From Methylacidimicrobium sp. AP8 (GTDB taxonomy: Bacteria > Verrucomicrobiota > Verrucomicrobiia > Methylacidiphilales > Methylacidiphilaceae), in contig NZ_LR797830.1 in NCBI RefSeq assembly GCF_903064525.1, positions 1,116,001 to 1,180,000 of the forward strand: 64,000 bases of DNA, written 5' to 3'. The notes beneath the pieces are model-generated. The model saw nothing but the letters and a program-made list of their open reading frames with translations, did not search any database and was not told where the DNA came from. Positions within the stretch are counted from its first letter, which is position 1. Every line of letters begins with the position of its first letter. A program made the translations under genes and the position numbers. Of this stretch, positions 47,762-57,227 are shown one piece after another.

Positions 47762-48549
47762 CAGCTTGGTTGCCTTTCCTGCCCGGACGCGGGCACCGTC
47801 GAGCTTTCTCCCTCTCCTCCCTCCGGCTTCCAGCAGGGGATCAGAGCCCGGTTGACGGGATCCCGATGGTAGGCGCGCGTCGGCTTTCCGAAAAGCAGCG
47901 GATCGAGGGCCGATCCGACATCGAGGTAGGTATTTTCGGCTGACACCTTCCAGAGGGCATGGATGAGGATCTTTCCGAGAGGCCCCCCCGCGACAAGGAA
48001 GACCGCTCCGCGGGAAAGCGAGGCCTTGAGATCGACTAGATCGAGAAGCTCCCGCTCCTTCCTCCGCCACAGCCTGACGCAGTCCCCGGCGAGGGGAAGA
48101 AAATCGGAGATGCCGAGCAGCTCCTCCAACCGGCGGCGGGAAAGGCGGGCGTTCCCCACAAAGAGAATCGGGCGGTCCCGGCGCCGGAGCCGGGGAACGA
48201 ACTCCTCCAGAAATCGATCGTGATTCCCGTTGGCGAAGAGCGCGGCGAAGGTCAGGCTTTCCCGACGCGCGGCGGTGAGGCCCCGCACCAGATCGTGCAT
48301 CCAGGGGCTCATGTCCCAGGAAGGCAGGCCGTAAAAATAGCGGTCGTGCCGCACTTGGAGCGACTCCCGGAGCGACGCGCGAAAGTGCAGATCGTTTCCC
48401 GGCCGGTATTGCCATTCGTGCTTGCATCCGACCGGTTGGTTGGCGAGGATGCGGGCTTCCCCATCGTTGAAGCGGGCGAAAGCGAACGGGATCCCGGAAT
48501 CGTAGAGGTCCAGAAGCTCGTCGAAATCCTTCCGGAAATCCTGCCTCAT
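47761..48549 (-). CDS. GT-D-fold (DUF1792-like) glycosyltransferase-type protein
   Basis: 262 residues. The signature FAFARFNDGEARIL near residue 22 resembles the RFGDGE motif of GT-D enzymes, and ILFVGNARLSRRRLEELLG and YLDVGSALDPLLFGKPTRAYH match the rest of that fold. These enzymes add sugars to glycoproteins or capsules. Placed between two GT2 genes, sharing start/stop bases with both. Confidence 0.72.
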   Translation of the reverse strand: MRQDFRKDFDELLDLYDSGIPFAFARFNDGEARILANQPVGCKHEWQYRPGNDLHFRASLRESLQVRHDRYFYGLPSWDMSPWMHDLVRGLTAARRESLTFAALFANGNHDRFLEEFVPRLRRRDRPILFVGNARLSRRRLEELLGISDFLPLAGDCVRLWRRKERELLDLVDLKASLSRGAVFLVAGGPLGKILIHALWKVSAENTYLDVGSALDPLLFGKPTRAYHRDPVNRALIPCWKPEGGEGESSTVPASGQERQPS

Positions 48550-49502
48550 CCCCGATCCGCTCCCACGGACGCCCGTTCCCGACGGCCGGCGGGAAGGCAC
48601 CCTTTTCCCTTCGGGTCGCCCTCTTCCCTGCCCTCCGCCGCCGCCCGGATGGCTGCGTACTTGCTCCACCGCTCGTTCCAGCCGCTCGCCCGTCCGGCCA
48701 CCGGTCGGCAGAGGCCGAGCAGGAAGAGCTCCCAGGAACTCTTTACCCATTGACGGATCCGGATCCGCCGGATCGACCGGCCCGAATAGTGCTTCCGGTA
48801 AAAGAGGTACTCCCCTTGGAGCTTCTTGCGCCAATATTCCCGCGGGCTCGTCCCGCGTTCGCTGTGTCGGCCGATATGGACCGCACGCACCTCGGAAACG
48901 CAGCCGAGCCGCAGCCCCAACCGGCGGACGCGGAGGCAGAGATCCTGGTCCTCCCCGTACAGAAAGAAATCCTCGTCGAACCCTCCGACCGCCGCGGCCG
49001 TTTCCGCGCGCAACGCGAGGCAGGCGCCCAACAGAGCCGCGATCTCGCCGGGCAAACCGCTCAGCTCTCCCCTCGTCGACCGTTCGTTCGGGTAGCGTCG
49101 AGCCGTGCTCGGCTGCCGCGACCCGTCTTCTTGATAGAAAGCCGGACCCACGATACCCAAGGAGCGATCGGCACGCAGGGCCGCGGCCAGCCGCGCCGCC
49201 GCATCCGGCTCGGGGAACCGGAGGTCGGGGTTGACGAAGAGCAGGATCTCCCCCCTCGCCTCCCGCATCCCCTGGTTGCACGCCCTACCGAAACCGACAT
49301 TCTCGGGATTCCGCCGCAGGCGGACGTCGGGGAAGCTCCGGGCGACCCAATCGGCCGTGCCGTCTTCGGATGCGTTGTCGATGACCAGAATCTCGAGCCG
49401 AATCCCCTCTTGCCTTTGCAGGGAGCGGAGGCAGCCGTCGAGCACCGGACGGCTGTTATAGGTCACCAGGATGGCGGATACCTCGATCGACTCCCTCACC
49501 AC
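48546..49502 (-). CDS. Family 2 glycosyltransferase, rhamnosyltransferase-like
   Basis: 318 residues. VSAILVTYNSRPVLDGCLRSL, ILVIDNASEDGTADWV and NPENVGFGRACNQGM are the GT2 core, with LFVNPDL as the metal site. GFDEDFFLYGEDQDLCLRVRRLG is the rhamnosyltransferase-type acceptor motif. The C-terminus is Arg/Glu-rich. First gene of the three-gene glycosyltransferase run; overlaps the next by 4 bp. Confidence 0.9.
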   Translation of the reverse strand: MVRESIEVSAILVTYNSRPVLDGCLRSLQRQEGIRLEILVIDNASEDGTADWVARSFPDVRLRRNPENVGFGRACNQGMREARGEILLFVNPDLRFPEPDAAARLAAALRADRSLGIVGPAFYQEDGSRQPSTARRYPNERSTRGELSGLPGEIAALLGACLALRAETAAAVGGFDEDFFLYGEDQDLCLRVRRLGLRLGCVSEVRAVHIGRHSERGTSPREYWRKKLQGEYLFYRKHYSGRSIRRIRIRQWVKSSWELFLLGLCRPVAGRASGWNERWSKYAAIRAAAEGREEGDPKGKGCLPAGRRERASVGADRG

Positions 49503-49633
49503 TGGTCGCTAGGGTGAAACGCGAGAGAAGCCCTGTCAAAGCCAAAGCCGGGGAAGCCCGTGGTTTTCGGTTTCGAGGAGAGGGATCGAAGCGGATTTTT
49601 GCACTGCCGTTTAAAAAAAGCCTATCTTTCTCC

Positions 49634-50224
49634 GTGAACCCGGCTTCCCCGCCCCCAGCCTCCTCTGCCGTCTTTACGCTTGGACACGGCACGCGCTCCC
49701 TGGGCGAGTTCGTTCTCATCCTCAAAGCCGCGGGAATCCGGCTTGTCGTCGACATCCGGACCATTCCCCGCTCCCGCCATAACCCGCAGTTCAATCGGGA
49801 GAGACTGCCGGCGGCACTCGCGGCGGAAGGGATCGGCTACGAGCATTGGGCCGTCCTCGGAGGTCTTCGCCACCCGAAACGGGACTCGCCCAACGGAGCC
49901 TGGCGCAATTCCAGCTTTCGGGCCTTCGCCGACTATATGCAGACCCCCGAGTTCGCCTCCGCCGTGGTCCGCCTGGAACAAACTTCCCGCCGGACTCCTC
50001 TCGTCCTCCTCTGCGCGGAGACGGTCCCTTGGCGCTGCCACCGTTCCCTCGTCGCGGACGCCCTGCTCGTGCGCGGCGTCCCGGTCGTCCATCTTCTCGA
50101 CGCGACCCACCGCCGGCCGCACCGGATCACCCCCTGGGCGCGGGTCGCGGATAGGCGCCTCACCTATCCCGCGGCTCCTCCGCCGGGCGGCGAGCCGGAA
50201 GGTTCTATTGGTGATGCAGGGTGA
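49634..50224 (+). CDS. DUF488-family protein
   Basis: 196 residues from the GTG at 49634; a longer in-frame ORF starts at 49514. TLGHGTRSLGEFVLILKAAGIRLVVDIRTIPRSRHNPQFN is the DUF488 opening. YEHWAVLGGLRHP and LLCAETVPWRCHRSLVADAL (with conserved Cys pair) complete the family. Function unknown. Confidence 0.8.
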   Translation: MNPASPPPASSAVFTLGHGTRSLGEFVLILKAAGIRLVVDIRTIPRSRHNPQFNRERLPAALAAEGIGYEHWAVLGGLRHPKRDSPNGAWRNSSFRAFADYMQTPEFASAVVRLEQTSRRTPLVLLCAETVPWRCHRSLVADALLVRGVPVVHLLDATHRRPHRITPWARVADRRLTYPAAPPPGGEPEGSIGDAG

Positions 50225-50318
50225 GCCCGCCTTCCGGCGATCCGGGATCGGAAACCGCCCGGACAACGAGCCTTTTGGGATGGATCAGGATAGCAGGCCG
50301 ACAGGCTTTCGCCGATGT

Positions 50319-51251
50319 TCAAGGTGCCGCGGGCGCCTGCCGGATCGTGCCGAAGTCATACTGGAGGGCGACCCACCCTTCGAAGTCCTGGTACCAGCCG
50401 GTGCGGGAGCTGATTGCGGAAACGACGTCCGGATGGAGCCCTTCGACCGTCGACTCGGTGGGAGCGATGAAGCGGGTCGCGTATCCGAGGATCCAGTTCC
50501 AGTGAGGGACGATCCGGATGGCGATCCCCGCCAGAACCTTGGTCGACGGGGCGTAGGTGAAGACCGTCTGTCCCGGAGCGACCAGCTCTTCTCCGGACGG
50601 GCTGATCACCGAATTTCCGCTCGTCCAGGAGAGCGCCACTCCGGCCGTTGCGCCCAGGAACGGCACGAAGCGGGTCGGATTGGAGAAGATGACGACACCG
50701 CCGATTTCCGGGAGAAACGTCCGGCTCGACCCGCTGGAAGCGGTAGGTCCTTCCGAAGAGGAACTGTAGGAGAGAGCGGAAGAGCTCATCTCGGCATAGT
50801 TGAGGATCAGGAGCACTCCGGGAATCGCCTTCCATTTCCCGTCCTTGGTCAGCGGCAAGCCGGCATCCATGAAGTTGTAGCCGAGATAGGGGCCGGTGAA
50901 GATGCCGGTGTGAGGCTGCGAGTAGCCATGGGAGCTTTGCAGACCTTCCGGCGTCCGGGCGATGCCCGAAACTCTTTGCGTCGTGGGCCAGGCACCACCG
51001 AAGAAGCCGCCGACAACGAAACCCTTGGTCCAGTTCTCCTCGGGATCCGGAGGCCGCCGGAGCTCGAGCCGTGCGGCCGCCTTCTCCGGAGTCAGCTCAT
51101 CGATCCCGATCTCCTCCGAGGAAATCGGTCCCCCGACCGCACCCGGCGCCGCCGCCGTCCAGAGCAGGATGCCGACCGCCAGCCGAACCCGGATCGCCGC
51201 CCTAGGGCGCCGCCTCCGCTCTCCATGAGGGCGCGGCGGGGCGATGGCCAT
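50319..51251 (-). CDS. Exported, probably outer-membrane beta-barrel, protein
   Basis: 310 residues from ATG 51251. An Arg-rich n-region and a hydrophobic segment (VRLAVGILLWTAAAPGAVGG) form a signal peptide. The mature part alternates polar and aromatic short strands (FVVGGFFGGAW, GPYLGYNFMD, GWVALQYDFGTI), which is porin-like, with Gly/Ser/Thr loops and a final aromatic strand. I do not recognise the family. Confidence 0.6.
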   Translation of the reverse strand: MAIAPPRPHGERRRRPRAAIRVRLAVGILLWTAAAPGAVGGPISSEEIGIDELTPEKAAARLELRRPPDPEENWTKGFVVGGFFGGAWPTTQRVSGIARTPEGLQSSHGYSQPHTGIFTGPYLGYNFMDAGLPLTKDGKWKAIPGVLLILNYAEMSSSALSYSSSSEGPTASSGSSRTFLPEIGGVVIFSNPTRFVPFLGATAGVALSWTSGNSVISPSGEELVAPGQTVFTYAPSTKVLAGIAIRIVPHWNWILGYATRFIAPTESTVEGLHPDVVSAISSRTGWYQDFEGWVALQYDFGTIRQAPAAP

Positions 51252-51411
51252 ACGGAGACGGTGGGACGGGAAGCGCGGACCCGCAGCGTGCCGGAAAGCA
51301 AGAAATCTGTCAATCGATCGACACAACTTTGCCCGGCCCGATGCGCGGAGAGGCCCGATCGACTAACAACAAAGACAAGAGGCCGTCGTCGGCCCAAACC
51401 CGGAGGAAGCC

Positions 51412-52884
51412 ATGCCTGAAGAAGCCAGGAAGCCGGAGGAAGGGCACCCTTCCCCTTTTCCCCCGTCCTCTCCCGTCGAGCGGGAGCTCGACCAGTTCGT
51501 CAGCCGGATCGGCGAAGGTTTGAGCCGGGGAGCGGCGGCCGCTTGGAATGAGCTCGGCCATTGGTCGGCGGCGGCTTGGAAAGAACTCAACCATGGGTTG
51601 GAGAGCAGCCCGGAGAGGAAGCCCGAGGCGAAAACGGAGCCTCCCGCCCGGAATCCCCCTCCGGCCGTCCCGACCCAGGGTCAGTCCGGGCCGTCTCCCG
51701 CCCAAGATGCCAAGGCGGCCGCCCCCGATCCGCTGCTGGTCGCGATGAACCAGAAGCTCGATCAGGCACAGAAAGAACTTGCGGAACTTCGGATGAGACT
51801 TGACGAGCTCAGCAAAAAAAGCGGCCCGGCAGCCGAAGCCCCCGAGAGGAAGCGGCATGCGGAAAAGCCTCGCCAATCCCCGGATCCGCTTCCGCTCGCG
51901 GGATGGGATGAGTACGGCATCGAGTTTCCCAGCGATCCCAAGGCTTATCTCTCCCACCGGCACTCTCCGGCGCACCCGCATTCCCGCGCGAGCGCGGATC
52001 CGCCCGCCCCGGCCCATGCCCGCGAAGCCCTCCGGCATCTCCATGAGGCCTCCCGGGAGATCGGAGGAGAAGCGCCGCAGGAGGAACGGCGGCTCGAAAG
52101 AGAATTTACGCGGCTTCAGCACCGGAGGGAGCAGTTCTTTGACCAGGCCGGAAGAGTGGTCAAGGACAGCGCGAAGCTCCAGCAAGACCAACGCCTCCAT
52201 CCCGAGCGGGCGGCCGAGGACCGGCAGAGGCTGCTCCATGACCGGCAGCTCCTCGGGCAAAAGCGGGAAATCGTCGAGCAGGGCTCCCGCACGCTGGCAG
52301 ACGACGCCGCCCGCTTCGGCCGGGAGCATCCCGAGCTGCGGAAGGAAGCCGGCGTCCTGGCCGAAGAAGCCCGTCGAGAAGGGCGCGATTTTCCGCGCGT
52401 CCCCTCCGCGCCGTCATCGACCCACCACCGGTCCCCGGTGCCGAGCCATGCGCAGAAGGCGATGGAAGCTCTCCGGGCGCGGGCCAGGGAGTCCCACTCC
52501 CCCGCCTGCGAGATCGTCACCCAGGCCGGCCGGCACGTCCATATCTTTGAAAGCAGCCGCAAGGAGCTTCTGGCCCTGCATCGGAAATATGGAGAAGATC
52601 TCGTGCGCGCCCAAAGGGACAAAGCCCTCCATCCGGAAGAGTGGAAGCGGCTCCGGGACGATCGGGAGAGGCTCGAACGGGATCAAGCGGCGATCCGCAA
52701 GGACGAGCGGGTCATGGGAAGGGAAACGCATGCCGTCGGGCGGCTTGCCCGCGAAATCGGCCGGGAAGACCCCTCCCTGCGCGAGTATGTCCGGAAGCTG
52801 AAGGATCAGGTGGAAGCGGAAAACCGCGATGCCCGGCACCTGGTCCCTCGCGTTCCCGGCAGCCGCGAAGGCCGGGACCGTTGA
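51412..52884 (+). CDS. Large coiled-coil protein with a duplicated ~135-residue module
   Basis: 490 residues; GGAGGA precedes the ATG. No signal or membrane segment. Residues 1-160 are Pro/Ala-rich with a short coiled coil at about 105-140 and an internal repeat AAAWNELGHWS / AAAWKELNHGL (residues 41-63). Residues about 199-331 and 345-482 are two copies of one module: HAREALRHL matches HAQKAMEAL, RLHPERAAEDRQRL matches ALHPEEWKRLRDDR, and GREHPELRKEA matches GREDPSLREYV, each ending VPS or VPG. Highly charged; no family recognised. Confidence 0.65.
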   Translation: MPEEARKPEEGHPSPFPPSSPVERELDQFVSRIGEGLSRGAAAAWNELGHWSAAAWKELNHGLESSPERKPEAKTEPPARNPPPAVPTQGQSGPSPAQDAKAAAPDPLLVAMNQKLDQAQKELAELRMRLDELSKKSGPAAEAPERKRHAEKPRQSPDPLPLAGWDEYGIEFPSDPKAYLSHRHSPAHPHSRASADPPAPAHAREALRHLHEASREIGGEAPQEERRLEREFTRLQHRREQFFDQAGRVVKDSAKLQQDQRLHPERAAEDRQRLLHDRQLLGQKREIVEQGSRTLADDAARFGREHPELRKEAGVLAEEARREGRDFPRVPSAPSSTHHRSPVPSHAQKAMEALRARARESHSPACEIVTQAGRHVHIFESSRKELLALHRKYGEDLVRAQRDKALHPEEWKRLRDDRERLERDQAAIRKDERVMGRETHAVGRLAREIGREDPSLREYVRKLKDQVEAENRDARHLVPRVPGSREGRDR

Positions 52885-53028
52885 TTGCTTCTCGCGTGCG
52901 GGCCTCCGGCGTTTCCTCCCCCTCCTCGCGAAGGTCGAGGAGCGCATGCCTTCGGCCCGCGCTTCGCACGGATCTCCTGCGGATCCCTTCCTCCACATTC
53001 AGCAAAAAGCCCGTGCCCCGCGGGAAGC

Positions 53029-53601
53029 CTACTTCTTCCTGTTCTCGCCGCCGGCCGGTTGCTGCGGCACATAGCGGCCATCTTTAAATATCGGTGGCGG
53101 AGGAGGAGAGAAGTCCGACCGGACCAGTCCGAACTTTTTATAGGCTTTCACGTAGGCCGGATCCGCGAGCTCGCCAGTGCTATACCCCTGTTGAAGGGCC
53201 TCTTGGTACTCTTGCATAATGGAATCGCGCAAGCGATGGAAAAGCCCTGGCCCTCCCTTTTCCAGCCGAGTGGCCAGCTCCTGTTCCGCAAAGGAGTCCG
53301 CTACGGACTGGGGAATGCCGACCTCGCTGAGGTTGGGAGCACCGCCTCCGCCGGTAATCATCTTCGGCACTCCATCCTTGACCTGGACGATGAACGAGCC
53401 GCCTCCCTCTCCGCTGGAGTCGACCACACCGATGTAAAAGTAGATGCTTCCGTCCGGCCCGACGGCCTTGGCATCCACTGTCCTTTCCTTTGCCCCGGGC
53501 TCAAGCTCTTCCCAGAACTTCCGGGGGATTTCCGGCGGCCGCTCGTTCACAGCCCACGCTGCGGAGAAGAATAAGAGCAAGCAGGACAAAAGAAGAGACA
53601 T
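53029..53601 (-). CDS. Secreted partner protein (candidate immunity protein) of the 53.6 kb hydrolase
   Basis: 190 residues. A signal peptide (SLLLSCLLLFFSAAWA) is followed by PPEIPRKFWEELEPGAKE, the same start motif as the larger homologues at 57.6 and 61.7 kb (RPADISAADWERLF; RPPEISPEAWKDLF). DGSIYFYIG, FIVQVKDG and the C-terminal KKFGLVRSDFSPPPPP (against KELGLLPPDFVPPP) also align. It starts 13 bp after the stop of the Cys/His protein, so the pair is one transcript. Function is inferred from pairing only. Confidence 0.6.
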   Translation of the reverse strand: MSLLLSCLLLFFSAAWAVNERPPEIPRKFWEELEPGAKERTVDAKAVGPDGSIYFYIGVVDSSGEGGGSFIVQVKDGVPKMITGGGGAPNLSEVGIPQSVADSFAEQELATRLEKGGPGLFHRLRDSIMQEYQEALQQGYSTGELADPAYVKAYKKFGLVRSDFSPPPPPIFKDGRYVPQQPAGGENRKK

Positions 53602-53614
53602 AACAGGCTCCTGT

Positions 53615-54412
53615 TCAATATCGCAGACGAAAATAGCGCGTAGTCAATCCCCGACCTCCATAGTACCGATTCCAACTGGTTAGGGTAAAGTTGTCGAGGA
53701 AGTTGTGCCGGCTCGAGCTGTTCGAGTAGATTTGCCCATCTCCCATGTAAACTCCGATGTGACCGGCGTTTTTTCCTACGGTCGGGCTGATGACGATATC
53801 CCCGGGTTGTAGTTGATCTTGGGAGATCTCGATCCCACGGCCGTTCTCGAGCTCATTGTATACGTCCGGCGTGTATAAGGTCCGAAATGTCTTAAGTCCT
53901 CCATTTTTCAGGACCTTATTGAGGTTCCAGACGCACGCCTTGTTTCCCCCGTCCGGTCCCTCGTCCGAAGGAGAATTCCCTACCATCTGCTCGGCGGAAT
54001 TCCGAAGCCGTTGTCCCGGGGTCACGGCTTGCTCCGATCCTCCGGCGGCGGCTGCATTGCCGCTCGCCGACCGTTGCTCGGGCGAACCGGGATTCCCGGA
54101 AGGCGCCTGGCTTGCCCCTCCGCTTGCGGCGCCGGCGCCGGAATCGGCGGAGGCCTTCGTGCCGGCTGCTCCGGCTGCGTCCTGAGGGAGGGGCGGGCAG
54201 CAATTCTCTGCAGGCGCGCAACCGTCGCACGGAGCAGCCTGCCCGCCGGGAAGCGGCGCATTTTGCGCGAGGCTCCCGCAAGCCCAAAGCACGATCAACC
54301 CTGGGCATATTCGACGGAACCCGGGCCACCCCGGGCGCAGCAAGAGCGCAGTTCGATGAGGATGGCGCGCCCGCGGCGCCGGCGCCTGCTCGTCGGCCAT
54401 ACTTCCAGCCAT
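53615..54412 (-). CDS. Secreted NlpC/P60- or CHAP-like Cys/His hydrolase (candidate effector)
   Basis: About 265 residues from the ATG at 54412; the start is uncertain because longer ORFs in frame exist. A hydrophobic segment (ICPGLIVLWACGSLAQ, about 35-50) is followed by a Cys/Ala/Ser/Gly/Pro-rich linker. The C-terminal 110 residues have papain-like hydrolase marks: Cys160 in NKACVWNLNKVL, then LQPGDIVISPT, His218 in AGHIGVYMGDGQIYSN and a possible third residue Asn231. This pattern fits peptidoglycan amidases or endopeptidases. The partner gene follows after 13 bp. Confidence 0.65.
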   Translation of the reverse strand: MAGSMADEQAPAPRARHPHRTALLLRPGWPGFRRICPGLIVLWACGSLAQNAPLPGGQAAPCDGCAPAENCCPPLPQDAAGAAGTKASADSGAGAASGGASQAPSGNPGSPEQRSASGNAAAAGGSEQAVTPGQRLRNSAEQMVGNSPSDEGPDGGNKACVWNLNKVLKNGGLKTFRTLYTPDVYNELENGRGIEISQDQLQPGDIVISPTVGKNAGHIGVYMGDGQIYSNSSSRHNFLDNFTLTSWNRYYGGRGLTTRYFRLRY

Positions 54413-54676
54413 AGGACAGCGCCCGCGGACGCCCCCGCTCGCTGCTCTCCGCTTTGCCGCAGTTCCGTACGGGCACACCCCCCATGCCGCCTCGCAGGAG
54501 GCTTTTCCCGTGCGTAGACGCCCGCCTCCCGGGCGCAAGCGGGCAAAAGCCAAGGCCGAAAGCGATGCGCACGGGCGAAACCACGCCGATCCTCCCAACG
54601 AGAAACAGCACCCCGGCATTGGATTGGCGCCCGACTGCCGAACCGGCGGGTTTCCGGTTTGGCGGCCCGCCGTCCT
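54413..54676. other. 264-bp divergent intergenic region of two effector-type genes
   Basis: Between the 53.6 kb hydrolase gene (minus) and the broken effector copy (plus). GC-rich with overlapping spurious ORFs; I saw no clear promoter. Start of the first gene may lie inside this region. Confidence 0.35.
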
Positions 54677-55203
54677 ATGGCAATAGGCATGCGCTGCCGG
54701 CGCTGTTTCCCTCTGCTCCTCCGGCTGGCCATCGCCGCGTCTTGGCTCTCCTCCGCTCTTCCGGCCCCGGCGCAGCTCTACCAGATGGAAGCCTTGCCCC
54801 CTGAAGACGCGGCTCCCCAAGCCGCGCCCTCCTCTGCGCCCGAAGGCGGCGCGCCGGCGGCGGCTCGGAACGGCGCCACCGTCGCCCCTGCCGCCGCTTG
54901 CGACCCATGCCCTCCGCTTCCTTCTTCCGACCCTCCCGACCAAGCCGCCGGTGGCGCATGTTCCCCCCTCGGAAGCTCCCCCGAAAAAGAAGTCCGACGA
55001 GCCATCCGCCGCCGACTCTCCCTCCGTCCCAAAAGCGCCCTGGTTTAACACGGATGACCTAAGAAACCCACAGAGCGAGCTGGCCGCTCGGCTTGCGGTT
55101 CAATCCGGAATCACCCCCAACCCCGGCTCGCCGTTTGCGAAGAAGCAAGGTTCGGCTGCCTCCGACAGCTCCTTCGCCGACACGCCCGACTGGGCGCTCC
55201 GGC
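54677..55203 (+). pseudogene. Broken N-terminal copy of the effector-type gene
   Basis: The plus-strand reading RCRRCFPLLLRLAIAA...ALPAPAQLYQMEALPPE parallels the intact protein at 58.5 kb (RRCPLLLRLLIAA...APGQLYQSEVLPAE). Near 54950 the frame shifts by one base; the next frame continues APPKKKSDEPSAAD, KAPWFNTDDLRNPQSELAARL and QSGITPNP, matching KAPWFTEKDLRNPESELAAQL and QYGITPNP. The gene is cut at 55204 by the end of an insertion sequence, so the catalytic C-terminal half is missing. Confidence 0.75.
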
Positions 55204-55409
55204 CCATGTTTGGTGAAAAGCGGCCTCTTGGACGACGGCTCCAGGGTTAGGGAACGAAAGTTTGCCAAAATGTAGTGCCACACTGTGAACAACTTTATCG
55301 CATGCAATTAGCCTTTTGCTCTTGCGCATCACGATGCTGCAGTGTAATGCTATTTCCTGTTTTTGCGCACCCTGCAGTTGCGTCGGAGGACGGGAGCGAG
55401 GCGGAGTAG
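55198..55409 (+). mobile_element. Left part of an interrupted IS-B-type insertion sequence
   Basis: Starts with CCATGTTTGG (from 55204) after TCCGGC. The next 200 bp match the left end of the element at 59.7 kb closely (GTGAAAAGCGGCC, ATGTAGTGCCACACTGTG, AATGCTATTTCCTGTTT, then the transposase start region). It is broken at 55409 by insertion of another element; the rest resumes at 57228. Confidence 0.8.
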
Positions 55410-57227
55410 CCCATCTTCCGCACAATTTTGAGGATTGTTTTGGCACATGAAGGAATTACGCAAAATAATGTAGGACGTGTAATGCGAATACAATGTGAAT
55501 AACATTTGTTTGCATAAGCATCATGCTCTTGGCATATTGTAGGCATGTACGTGCAAGAGGTGCGCACTTGCCAGAGGGGCAAAGTCTACCGATCCGTTCT
55601 TGTCCGGGAGTCGTATCGGGTGGGCAAGCAGGTCAAGACGAGGATCCTGTCCAATCTGACCCGGATGCCGGTGGAGGTCCAGCAGGCGGTCCGAGCGCTG
55701 CTGCAGGGGAAGAAGCTGGTGCCCCTGGACGGACTGGAAGGGCAGGAAGCTCTGGATTACGGAGGAATCGCGGTCCTCGAGCAAGCGTGGCAGCGATTTG
55801 GACTCGATCAGGTTCTTTCCGGGGTGGGTTCGGAGCGGAAGGGGCGGCTTTTGAAAGCGATGATCTTTGGACGGATTCTCTTTCCCTCTTCCAAGCTCGC
55901 CCTTCGGGAGGAAGCAGGCGGGACGCTTTTGGCTAAGGTATGCGGGCTGGAGGAGAAGGACCTGGAAGAAGACGATCTCTACCGGGCGATGGATGGGCTC
56001 AACGGCGTTTGGAGCGGGATCGAGAAGAAGCTTTACCGGGAAGCCCAACCAGAGGGAGCGAGCTTGGTGCTCTATGACCTTTCGAGTGTCTACTTCGAGG
56101 GGGACGGCCCCGAGGGATTGGCGCAGTACGGCTACAGCCGGGATCACCGGCAAGATCGGCGGCAGGTGCTTCTTGCGGTCGCCACCGATGCCCGGGGGAT
56201 CCCGATCCATGTGGAGGTCCTGCGGGGGAACCGGGCGGACAGCACGACGCTGACGGGGCTCTTGGTGACTCTCAGACGCCGACTCGGGATCCGAGAGGCT
56301 ACCTTCGTCTTCGATGGCGGGATGAAGAGCCGGTGGAATCTGGAGATGCTCACCGGCATGGAGCTTGAGTACGTGACCCGATCAACTGGGACCAAGCTCC
56401 AGGAGATCGTTCGGCGACTTCCCAAAGATCGGCAGCTCTGGCTGACGGATCGAACCCGGGTGATGGAGATCGAGCACCAAGGGGTTCGCTACGTCGTTGC
56501 CGGAGGGGAGTGGCGCGCGATGCGCGATCGGGAGCGGCGGCAGAGCCGCATTGCCCGAGGAGAGGAAGAGCTGCGCCAGATTGCCAAGGCAACGCGCAAG
56601 GGAGCAGACCCGGTCGAGCTCGGCAGCCGGATCGGCCGGGCGCTCCAGCGGATCCAGGCCCATAAGTACTTTCAGTATGGAGTCGACGCCAAGGGCCGGT
56701 TCTGGTGGAAGCTTGACCAAGAGCGGGTCAAAGAAGAAGAGGCGATCGACGGCTGGTATCTTTGGAGACCAACCTCCCGTCCGCCAAGGCTTCTCCTCAG
56801 GAGGTGCTGACCCACTACAAGCGGCTCGCAGAGGTCGAGGCCGCTTTTTCAGAACTCAAGAGCTACCTCGAAGTCCGTCCGGTCTATCATTGGCGGCCCG
56901 ATCGGGTCCGCAACCACGTGAGAATCTGCTTCTTGGCTTTCTGGATGAATGCCCGCCTCAGGACCGAATGGGTGGCCAAAGGGTTTACCGAAGAGGTGCC
57001 CAAGGTGCTCCGCCGCCTTCAGGCGATCCGCTTGATCCGGCTTGCCCCAAACGGACGGCCTTTGATCGGGTTCTTCTCCAAGATCCCCGCCGACATCAAC
57101 GCACTGCTCCAAAAGCTCGACCTGCTCCCCCTCTTTGCTCGCCCGCCCAAATGGGCCATGTAGGCAGAACGAAAAAGTCTTAACGTTCTGCTACAATCAC
57201 TTGCGACACTACACAGCGGAAGTTCGG
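55410..57227 (+). mobile_element. Insertion sequence (IS-A), IS4/IS1634-like, nested in an IS-B fragment
   Basis: 1,818 bp. Imperfect 12-bp terminal inverted repeats CCCATCTTCCGC and GCGGAAGTTCGG (10 of 12 match). Direct 4-bp target duplication GTAG at 55406-55409 and 57228-57231. Removing the element and one GTAG restores an IS-B sequence (GCGGAGTAGGTCCGC against GCGGAGTATGTCCGC at 59.9 kb). One transposase gene inside, frameshifted. Confidence 0.85.
55545..57163 (+). pseudogene. IS-A transposase (DDE, IS1634-like), frameshifted
   Basis: First ORF of 421 codons (55545-56810), second 133 codons in another frame (56762-57163). The break is near 56760, where the sequence reads GGCTGGTATCTTTGGAGACC; one missing base would restore YLLETNLPSAKAS. 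The DDE acids are Asp in LYDLSSVYFEGDGPE, Asp in FVFDGGM and Glu in AEVEAAFSELKS; the last is in the second frame, so the protein is inactive unless frameshifting occurs. Confidence 0.85.

Noticed and set aside
46751-48427. 558-residue form of the first GT2 gene
   Set aside because: The extra 222 residues overlap the GT-D-type gene in another frame; the ATG at 47761 starts the GT2 fold directly.
53615-55051. A 478-residue reading of the first hydrolase gene
   Set aside because: The N-terminal 210 residues are low-complexity Arg/Gly/Ser sequence antisense to the broken effector copy; the signal segment begins after 54412.
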